From contig CAJTKU010000014.1 in assembly GCA_910577015.1 (NCBI GenBank), positions 1 to 64,000 on the forward strand: DNA of 64,000 bases, read 5' to 3'. How positions within the stretch are numbered: the stretch's first letter is position 1; each line of letters opens with the position of its first letter. Below are positions 58,162-64,000 of this stretch, piece after piece. The notes below the pieces were generated by a model. It was given only the letters and a program-made list of their open reading frames with translations. It ran no database searches and had not been told where the DNA came from. The translations under genes were made by a program, and so were the position numbers. The DNA is from an uncultured Lachnospiraceae bacterium. GTDB lineage: Bacteria > Bacillota > Clostridia > Lachnospirales > Lachnospiraceae.

Positions 58162-58947
58162 TTAACAGTTTTTAAAAGGCTCTTTTACTTTTTCCTTGTT
58201 TTTGTCAAGGAAAAATTCCATGCCATATTTCTGGTCCTGGGTTTCAAAGCAGTCGCCGAAAAGCTTCTCTTCCAAAACAACAGCCGCGTCCATGTCCAAA
58301 TCCAGTCCTTCATTGATTGCCTTTTTGCAGTTGCGGACTGCAATGGGTGCGTTCTTGGCAATGCCTACCGCCATCTTTTCCGCTGCCGGCATCAGCTCTT
58401 CCTGCGTATAAACCGCATTGACAAGGCCTATTCTGAGCGCTTCGTCAGCCTTGATATTTCTGGCGGTATAAATCATCTGCTTTGCCATGCCTGCTCCAAC
58501 CAGACGGGCAAGCCTCTGGGTGCCGCCAAAACCAGGCGTAATGCCAAGTCCCACTTCAGGCTGGCCGAACACTGCATTGTCAGAACAGATTCTGATATCG
58601 CAGCTCATGGAAATCTCGCAGCCGCCGCCAAGGGCAAAACCGTTTACTGCTGCAATAACAGGAACCGGGAAAGTTTCCAGCTTGCGGAAAACATCGTTTC
58701 CTTTTTTGCCAAACGCTTCTCCCTCCGCCTTGGTAAGGGTACTCATCTCACCGATGTCTGCACCGGCAACAAAGGATTTCTGTCCTGCGCCTGTCAGAAT
58801 CAGACATCTTACTTCCTCCAGATTTACAGCGTCAAGGGTTGCGTCAAGTTCATCCAGAACCTGGGAATTCAATGCGTTTAAGGCTTTTTCACGGCTGATG
58901 GTGATAACGCCTACCTGTCCCTTTTGTTCATATACTATGTAATCCAT
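58162..58947 (-). CDS. crt: 3-hydroxybutyryl-CoA dehydratase (crotonase)
   Basis: A 261-residue enoyl-CoA hydratase-fold enzyme that dehydrates 3-hydroxybutyryl-CoA to crotonyl-CoA. It has AGADIGEM (oxyanion-hole region, about 64-71), NGFALGGGCEISMSCDIR (about 103-120), PEVGLGITPGFGGTQRL with the catalytic glutamate, and a C-terminal trimerisation helix region. The ATG at 58947 has GGAGG 6 bp upstream. Between thl and this gene lie a terminator-like hairpin and a promoter-like site. Confidence 0.95.
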   Translation of the reverse strand: MDYIVYEQKGQVGVITISREKALNALNSQVLDELDATLDAVNLEEVRCLILTGAGQKSFVAGADIGEMSTLTKAEGEAFGKKGNDVFRKLETFPVPVIAAVNGFALGGGCEISMSCDIRICSDNAVFGQPEVGLGITPGFGGTQRLARLVGAGMAKQMIYTARNIKADEALRIGLVNAVYTQEELMPAAEKMAVGIAKNAPIAVRNCKKAINEGLDLDMDAAVVLEEKLFGDCFETQDQKYGMEFFLDKNKEKVKEPFKNC

Positions 58948-58977
58948 ACAATCCTCCATTTGGCCGCCCTGCGGCAG

Positions 58978-59006
58978 TTTATTCTCTAATCAACAGCCTC
59001 TGTCAA
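58978..59006 (-). promoter_or_regulatory. Candidate internal promoter before crt
   Basis: On the minus strand a perfect TTGACA (59001-59006), 17-bp spacer and AATAAA (58978-58983), or TAAACT at 19 bp. It follows the terminator-like hairpin after thl and lies about 30 bp upstream of crt. A small GCCGC/GCGGC hairpin lies between it and the start codon. Confidence 0.5.
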
Positions 59007-59031
59007 GGCGTCTTCGGTTTGTCTGTCCCAT

Positions 59032-59085
59032 GAAAAAAGCCGAAAATGCATTTTCCGGTATTTTCGTACCGGAAATGCTTTTCCG
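59032..59085 (-). terminator. Terminator-like hairpin between thl and crt
   Basis: On the minus strand GGAAAAGCATTTCCGGTA (59084-59067) pairs with TACCGGAAAATGCATTTTC with two one-base bulges, and the stem is followed by GGCTTTTTTCA. The long stem plus T-run looks like an intrinsic terminator inside what is otherwise one operon. Confidence 0.7.
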
Positions 59086-59116
59086 CCTTTTTCGCACGAA
59101 TCAAAACGTGCGTCTA

Positions 59117-60301
59117 TTAATCCTCTATCTTCACAATGGTGGAGCATCCCATGCCGCCGCCGATACACAGGGTTGCAAGACCCGTCTTTGCACCCTTTGC
59201 CTGCATCTCATGCAGCAAGGTTACCAGAATACGGCATCCGGAAGCTCCTACGGGATGTCCCAGCGCAATAGCGCCGCCGTTCGGGTTGAGTTGTTTATCC
59301 ACGTCAATGCCCAAATCCTTGCCGACTGCAACGGACTGTGCCGCAAATGCTTCGTTTGCTTCGATGATATCGAAATCTTCAATCTTCATGCCGGTCTTAG
59401 CCAATACTTTCCTGGTGGAAGCCACAGGACCGATACCCATCACTTCGGGCCTTACGCCTGCAAGCGCGCCTGCCACGAAAGTAGCCATGGGTTTCACACC
59501 CAGTTCTTTTGCCTTTTCTTCACTCATCACAACGATTGCAGCCGCACCGTCGTTGATGCCGGAAGCATTGCCCGCGGTTACAAATCCGCCGGGGTTGATG
59601 GGACGGAGTTTGGCAAGGCCTTCGATGGTGGAACCTGCACGGGGGCCTTCATCTTTATTAAAGAGAATAGTCTCTTTTTTCTTCTTTACTTCTACAGGAA
59701 CGATTTCCGCGTCAAACGCGCCGCTTTCCTGTGCGGCTTCTGCCTTTTTCTGGCTCTTTAATGCAAACTCATCAAGTTCTTCACGGGTCAGTCCCCATTC
59801 TTCGCAGATATTGTCTGCCGTCTTAATCATATGGTAATCATTGAAGGCGTCCCACAATGCGTCTTTAATCATGGTATCCACCATGGTGGCATTGCCCATA
59901 CGGTAACCGTAACGTCCCTGAGGGATGGCATAAGGAGCCATGGACATGTTTTCCATACCGCCGGCAACCACGATATCGGCATCACCCGCCATAATCATCT
60001 GCGCTGCCTGATTTACACAGTTCAAACCGGAACCGCATACCACATTCATGGTAACGGCAGGTACTTCAATGGGAAGACCGGCTTTGATGGATGCCTGACG
60101 TGCAACGTTCTGGCCCAGTCCTGCCTGGATTACACAGCCCATATATACCTGGTCTACTGCTGAAGGCTCAACGCCTGCCCTCTTTAAAGCTTCTTTGATA
60201 ACGATTGCGCCCAGCTCTGATGCAGGAGTGGTGCTAAGGGTACCTCCCATGGTACCGATTGCTGTACGGCATGCGCCGGCTAATACTACTTTTCTTGCCA
60301 T
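59117..60301 (-). CDS. thl: Acetyl-CoA acetyltransferase (thiolase)
   Basis: A 394-residue thiolase condensing two acetyl-CoA to acetoacetyl-CoA. Catalytic residues are visible: the acyl-accepting C89 in NVVCGSGLNC, the histidine in ALGHPVGASG, and the second cysteine in TLCIGGGMG near the C-terminus. Length is standard for biosynthetic thiolase. First gene of the butyrate cluster, with a good promoter at 60362-60390 and AGGAGG-like GGAGG before the start. Confidence 0.95.
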   Translation of the reverse strand: MARKVVLAGACRTAIGTMGGTLSTTPASELGAIVIKEALKRAGVEPSAVDQVYMGCVIQAGLGQNVARQASIKAGLPIEVPAVTMNVVCGSGLNCVNQAAQMIMAGDADIVVAGGMENMSMAPYAIPQGRYGYRMGNATMVDTMIKDALWDAFNDYHMIKTADNICEEWGLTREELDEFALKSQKKAEAAQESGAFDAEIVPVEVKKKKETILFNKDEGPRAGSTIEGLAKLRPINPGGFVTAGNASGINDGAAAIVVMSEEKAKELGVKPMATFVAGALAGVRPEVMGIGPVASTRKVLAKTGMKIEDFDIIEANEAFAAQSVAVGKDLGIDVDKQLNPNGGAIALGHPVGASGCRILVTLLHEMQAKGAKTGLATLCIGGGMGCSTIVKIED

Positions 60302-60361
60302 TGTTCATTCCTCCAATAGTTGATTTAGATTGTTATTTTTTTATCATTTCCAACTTCCTTT

Positions 60362-60390
60362 AGTTTATCATAGTCATCCGTCTTTTGCAA
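60362..60390 (-). promoter_or_regulatory. Candidate thl promoter
   Basis: On the minus strand TTGCAA (60385-60390), 17-bp spacer, TAAACT (60362-60367), about 60 bp upstream of the thl start codon. Confidence 0.6.
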
Positions 60391-60402
60391 TGAGTTTTCA
60401 TG

Positions 60403-60432
60403 AAAAAGGCACTGCATTTTATACACAGCGCC
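60403..60432 (-). terminator. Intrinsic terminator of the chemoreceptor gene
   Basis: On the minus strand GGCGCTG pairs with CAGTGCC (one G-U) around a 10-nt loop, followed by TTTTTC, about 27 bp past the stop codon. Confidence 0.78.
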
Positions 60433-60458
60433 TTAACATAATCGGTATTATCATTTTA

Positions 60459-61817
60459 TCAGATGCTCTCGCCGGCCTGCTCCAGTTCCAGCGCCTTCTT
60501 TTTGGCTTCTTCAAGCTGCTCGATAAGCGTGTGGGACAACTGTACAGCTTCCTCGCACAGGCTTTTCGCCTTCTTTTCATCCTTGGCCCGGATGGCCTCC
60601 AATGCTCCGCTGCCCAGTTCGTGCAGTTTTTTGTGTGCCGCCCCTATGCTCTTTGCAATAGGAAGCATCTTTTCATTCTTCACCTGTACCGCCTTAAAAA
60701 ACTGGCCGAAAGCACATCTGTCCCCGTTGGTCTGAATGGGAAGGATTTCCATCTTCTCTACTATCTCCTGCAGTCTGGCAACCCATGCCTCATGCGCCGT
60801 TTTCGTCTTATCCACCGTCGCCGTAAACTCTTCCACCGTGACGGTTCTGCCGCCCGTACGCAAATGCTCAAACAATGTCTTTGCCACTTCTGCAAGTTTT
60901 TCGTCAATCGCTCCAACCTGTGAAGCACATTCAATGTTTTCCTGCGTGCTGTCTTTTACCTGCATGGCCATTTCCGTCAATCGCTGGGCATCCTGGCTGT
61001 TCTGCTCCATGGCCTTGTCAATTTCACCTGTGGCAACTGTAATGGCCTGAATGGATTCGTTGATATTCTCCACTTCATCTACCACTTCGTTTAACATGGA
61101 AACATTTTCCGCAACGGAGCTATGTATCAATTCAATCTTTGCTCCCATGGCGCCTGTGGAATCCAGGGATTTTTTCAGGCTTTCCTTACTCTGAGCCGCC
61201 GCTCCCTTTACCTGGTCCACAAAGGAACGCATACTTTCCAGATAAAGCTTCGTGTCATCTGCAAGTTTCCTTACTTCCTCTGCAACCACCACAAAGCCCC
61301 TGCCGTGTTCTCCCGCCCTCGCTGCCTCAATAGATGCATTGAGCGCCAGAAGATTGGTCTGCGTTGCAATACCCTGCACGCTTTCTACAATCTTATCAAT
61401 CTCGGTAGTCAGGTTTACAAGCTGTTCTATATTTTCTCCCATGTCCTTGGAATTACCGATGACTTCATCTTTCAAATCCGCCACTTCATCCAAAAGAACC
61501 TTGCTGCCTGCATTCTGGTCAGCCAGTTTCTTGGCGGTATCCGTAACCGCATGGAGTGTTTCCGCCGCCTCGCCGACTGTCTGGTTCACCTGGTTCATGC
61601 TGGCTGTTGTTTCCTCAATGACTGCCAGGTTCGCTTCACTGACATCCCTCATCCCTTCCGTATAGCCGGTCAGTTCATCGGTCAAGTGGGTAAGCTGCAC
61701 GTCAAAATTACTCAGGGAACTGGCAGCTTCCAATAATTCACTTGTTTTCTTTGCAATATCATCCAATACTTGTGGTGCGCTTTCCTGCACCGGTTCTTTG
61801 CCCTTCTTTTTAAACAT
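60459..61817 (-). CDS. Soluble methyl-accepting chemotaxis protein with C-terminal CZB domain
   Basis: A 452-residue cytoplasmic chemoreceptor without TM segments. Residues about 30-320 form the long coiled-coil signalling domain, with the hairpin tip around NASIEAARAGEHGRGFVVVA and EEVRKLADD. The C-terminal region (about 335-420) is a chemoreceptor zinc-binding domain with HEAWVARL, GDRCAFGQFF and IGAAHKKLHELG, supplying the expected His, Cys, His, His ligands. Such receptors sense zinc or related redox signals such as hypochlorous acid. No other chemotaxis or flagellar gene is in the window. A short Gly/Lys-rich N-terminus precedes the coiled coil. Confidence 0.9.
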   Translation of the reverse strand: MFKKKGKEPVQESAPQVLDDIAKKTSELLEAASSLSNFDVQLTHLTDELTGYTEGMRDVSEANLAVIEETTASMNQVNQTVGEAAETLHAVTDTAKKLADQNAGSKVLLDEVADLKDEVIGNSKDMGENIEQLVNLTTEIDKIVESVQGIATQTNLLALNASIEAARAGEHGRGFVVVAEEVRKLADDTKLYLESMRSFVDQVKGAAAQSKESLKKSLDSTGAMGAKIELIHSSVAENVSMLNEVVDEVENINESIQAITVATGEIDKAMEQNSQDAQRLTEMAMQVKDSTQENIECASQVGAIDEKLAEVAKTLFEHLRTGGRTVTVEEFTATVDKTKTAHEAWVARLQEIVEKMEILPIQTNGDRCAFGQFFKAVQVKNEKMLPIAKSIGAAHKKLHELGSGALEAIRAKDEKKAKSLCEEAVQLSHTLIEQLEEAKKKALELEQAGESI

Positions 61818-61874
61818 GTATATCCTCTCCCTATCTTTCTATGGCCTGTCCTGAATCGCAGGCCCTGTATAAGT

Positions 61875-61903
61875 AGTATAGTACTTTTTCTACAAAAAAA
61901 CAA
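61875..61903 (-). promoter_or_regulatory. Candidate chemoreceptor promoter
   Basis: On the minus strand TTGTTT (61898-61903), 17-bp spacer, TATACT (61875-61880), about 55 bp upstream of the start codon, divergent from rarA. Confidence 0.6.
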
Positions 61904-61964
61904 TTCTAACTTATTATTTTTTGTGATAAAATAACAGAAAACATTATTTCGGAAAGGAGTTCCC

Positions 61965-63311
61965 ATGAATCAGTTATCTCTTTTTGACATGCCGGACGGC
62001 GCAGCGCCGCTGTCTGCCCCTCTGGCAGACCGTCTGAGACCACAGGGACTGGAAGACTATATCGGACAGGAGCATCTTCTCGGACCCGGAAAAATCCTGC
62101 GGCAGATGCTTGCGCGCGACCAGATTGCCTCCATGATTTTCTGGGGGCCTCCCGGCGTCGGAAAAACCACGCTGGCACGAATTATTGCAGGGAAGACAAA
62201 ATCCAGGTTTATCAACTTCAGCGCTGTAACCAGCGGCATAAAAGAAATCAAGGATATTATGAAGCAGGCGGAAGAAAACCGCCGTTACGGCATCCGCACC
62301 CTGGTCTTTGTGGATGAAATCCACCGGTTTAACAAAGCGCAGCAGGACGCCTTTCTCCCCTATGTGGAAAAGGGCAGCATTACCCTGATTGGAGCCACCA
62401 CGGAAAATCCGTCGTTTGAAATCAATGCGGCGCTTTTATCCAGATGCAAGGTTTTCGTGCTGAAAGCCCTGACGGAAAAAGATTTGACCCTGCTCCTTAC
62501 TCATGCGTTGGAAGACATACGGGGTTTTGGCAGCATGGACATCCACATGGCTTCCGACCTCCTCCCCGCCATTGCTTCTTTTTCCAACGGGGACGCCCGC
62601 ATTGCCCTTAACACCCTGGAAATGGCTGTCTTAAACGGTGAAATTGCTCCTGACGGTTCCGTATCCATAACAAAAGATACTTTAGAACAGTGTCTTGGGA
62701 AAAAAGCGCTGTTATATGATAAAAAAGGGGAGGAACATTACAACCTGATTTCCGCCCTTCACAAATCCATGCGCAACTGTGACCCCGATGCCGCAGTATA
62801 CTGGCTTTCCCGTATGCTGGAAGCCGGTGAAGACCCTCTGTTTATCGCCAGAAGGCTGATTCGTTTTGCAAGCGAGGATATCGGGCTGGCAGACAGCGCA
62901 GCGCTGCCCCTTGCCGTCGCCGCCTATCAGGCCTGCCATTTTAACGGTATGCCGGAATGTAACCTGAATCTGGCGCAGGCTGTGATTTACCTGTCCCTTG
63001 CCCCGCGTTCAAACGCTGTTTATGCGGCTTATGAGAAAGCAAAGAAAGACGCCATGGACATGCTTTCGGAACCTGTCCCTCTGGTGATTCGCAACGCGCC
63101 TACTTCCCTTATGGGCGACCTGGAATACGGCAAAGGATATGTCTATGCCCATGACACTGCGGAAAAAATGGCGCGCATGACCTGCCTGCCTGAAAGTTTA
63201 AAAGACAGACGTTACTACCTGCCAACCGAAGAAGGTGCGGAAAAGACCTGGAAAGAGCGGCTTGAAAAAAGCCGTCAGTTCAGGCTCGGCGCATCCCCGG
63301 AAGATACCTGA
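61965..63311 (+). CDS. rarA: Replication-associated recombination protein A (AAA+ ATPase)
   Basis: A 448-residue clamp-loader-like AAA+ ATPase (RarA/MgsA) acting at stalled replication forks. It starts with the SSB-like contact region NQLSLFDMP and the RPQGLEDYIGQEHL block, then Walker A GPPGVGKT (61-68), Walker B LVFVDEIHRFN, sensor 1 LIGATTENPSFE, and a C-terminal tetramerisation region with SEDIGLAD and YLPTEEGAE. GGAAAGGAG precedes the ATG. Its 3' end overlaps the convergent M23 peptidase gene by 37 bp. Confidence 0.94.
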   Translation: MNQLSLFDMPDGAAPLSAPLADRLRPQGLEDYIGQEHLLGPGKILRQMLARDQIASMIFWGPPGVGKTTLARIIAGKTKSRFINFSAVTSGIKEIKDIMKQAEENRRYGIRTLVFVDEIHRFNKAQQDAFLPYVEKGSITLIGATTENPSFEINAALLSRCKVFVLKALTEKDLTLLLTHALEDIRGFGSMDIHMASDLLPAIASFSNGDARIALNTLEMAVLNGEIAPDGSVSITKDTLEQCLGKKALLYDKKGEEHYNLISALHKSMRNCDPDAAVYWLSRMLEAGEDPLFIARRLIRFASEDIGLADSAALPLAVAAYQACHFNGMPECNLNLAQAVIYLSLAPRSNAVYAAYEKAKKDAMDMLSEPVPLVIRNAPTSLMGDLEYGKGYVYAHDTAEKMARMTCLPESLKDRRYYLPTEEGAEKTWKERLEKSRQFRLGASPEDT

Positions 63312-64000
63312 GGATTCTGTTTCAGGTACTCTTCCACGGCGGGGTCGCGCATTTCACTGACCCTGTGCCACTCTTTTGTTCCATCCACCTTGGCTGCCTC
63401 GCTTCTGTGTTTATATAAAAACTGCGTCAGCGGATACACATCAATCCAGATTTCATTGTCGCTTTCCTTCTGGGATTCATCAAATACCAGTTCCATGCCC
63501 CAGTGAAGATGTGTGACTTCTATATTATTTACGTTCTCTTTTACACTGTATCCGGTATGTCCCATGTAGCCGATGACATCCCCTGCAGTCACCACGCTTC
63601 CTTCCGCAAGCCCTTCCGCATAAGGATAGTTCTGACGCAGGTGCGCATAATAATAGTATCGTTTTCCGTCAAAACTGCGGATGCCGATACGCCAGCCACC
63701 GTACTGGTTCCATCCGATGGCTTCCACATACCCGGACTCCACTGCAATAATCGGCGTACCCACCTGTCCCATCATGTCATGTCCCAGATGCTGCCTCTGG
63801 TAGCCATAGCTTCTGCTGGAGCCGAAATCCGCATAATGGCTGTACTCAAATCCTTTTGCAATCGGGGAATATGCCTTTAAGCCATATACGCTCACCCACT
63901 CCGTATTACCGTTTTCATCCGTTTGTTCTATTTCATATTCCCCTACCATTCCTCCTAACACCGCGCGGTATGCTTCCTCGTAATAGTCGTAATACTTCAT
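63275..64000 (-). CDS. M23 family metallopeptidase, N-terminal part possibly outside window
   Basis: At least 241 residues of a LytM/M23-type zinc endopeptidase fold. It has HLGHDMMGQVGTPIIAVESG (first zinc ligands His and Asp), a long SFDGKRYYYYAHLRQNYP segment and VTHLHWGMEL (HxH) at about residue 166. M23 enzymes cut peptidoglycan peptides or act as scaffolds. The ATG at the window edge may be the true start or an internal methionine, because no upstream sequence is visible. The C-terminal tail after the domain carries TQFLYKHRSEAAKVDG. It overlaps rarA by 37 bp at the 3' end. Confidence 0.85.
   Translation of the reverse strand: MKYYDYYEEAYRAVLGGMVGEYEIEQTDENGNTEWVSVYGLKAYSPIAKGFEYSHYADFGSSRSYGYQRQHLGHDMMGQVGTPIIAVESGYVEAIGWNQYGGWRIGIRSFDGKRYYYYAHLRQNYPYAEGLAEGSVVTAGDVIGYMGHTGYSVKENVNNIEVTHLHWGMELVFDESQKESDNEIWIDVYPLTQFLYKHRSEAAKVDGTKEWHRVSEMRDPAVEEYLKQNPQVSSGDAPSLN

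Noticed and set aside
58960..59116. The thl-crt gap as a third copy of structured element family B
   Set aside because: It shares a CCGGAAAATGC string and a GCCGC/GCGGC hairpin with the other sites, but the order and partners of the stems do not match; it reads better as a terminator plus promoter.
1..64000. CRISPR arrays, prophage, transposases, integrases
   Set aside because: No regularly spaced repeats and no recognisable phage or transposition proteins were seen on either strand.

Overview
The window looks like a chromosome segment from a butyrate-forming gut member of the Lachnospiraceae (Clostridia). The signs are a thl-crt-hbd-bcd-etfB-etfA cluster together with ptb-buk, GH65 disaccharide phosphorylases, an FMN-riboswitch-controlled ribU, a DUF975 membrane protein, MscL with a zinc-ribbon tail, consensus sigma-A promoters and strong Shine-Dalgarno sites. 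No rRNA, CRISPR array, prophage or transposase gene is visible.

Layout. 1-6.3 kb: two tRNA-Ser genes and a leftward housekeeping run (tsaE, tsaB, rimI, a zinc-finger protein, rnz, a membrane protein, tsaD, ispD) covering t6A formation, tRNA 3' processing and isoprenoid synthesis. 6.4-12 kb: mscL, a MacB-type export operon (ATPase, adaptor, permease) and ribU with its riboswitch. 12-20.8 kb: a zinc macrodomain protein, tex, a rightward trio of small envelope-type proteins, prfB with its programmed frameshift, and secA. 20.9-25.3 kb: a GNAT protein, an HD-GYP phosphodiesterase, a GH13 enzyme and its divergent AraC regulator. 25.4-37.4 kb: an alpha-glucoside region with a sugar ABC transporter, two GH65 phosphorylases, a convergent LacI regulator, and pgmB followed by two membrane-anchored extracytoplasmic proteins. 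37.6-39.7 kb: ptb-buk. 39.7-48 kb: an ABC-2 export trio and a heterodimeric ABC exporter. 48.4-52 kb: two orphan type IV pilin genes and feoAB. 52.2-52.6 kb: a small membrane toxin with a convergent antisense RNA. 52.6-64 kb: a MATE pump, the central butyrate operon, a soluble CZB chemoreceptor, rarA and a partial M23 peptidase.

How the genes work together. thl, crt, hbd, bcd and etfBA take acetyl-CoA to butyryl-CoA, and ptb-buk convert that to butyrate with ATP gain. The sugar region imports an oligosaccharide, phosphorolyses it and sends beta-glucose 1-phosphate through PgmB to glycolysis.

Unexplained structure. (1) Three copies of a long hairpin repeat lie in the first 11 kb; their core is almost invariant, while the arms and apical stem differ between copies but stay complementary. 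(2) A second, multi-stem element with compensatory changes lies upstream of feoA and between crt and hbd. (3) A type I toxin-antitoxin locus near 52.3 kb has all expected signals. (4) One perfect 16-bp palindromic operator is shared by the sugar-transporter promoter and the orphan pilin promoter. All pairings, promoters and terminators were read by eye and none was tested computationally.
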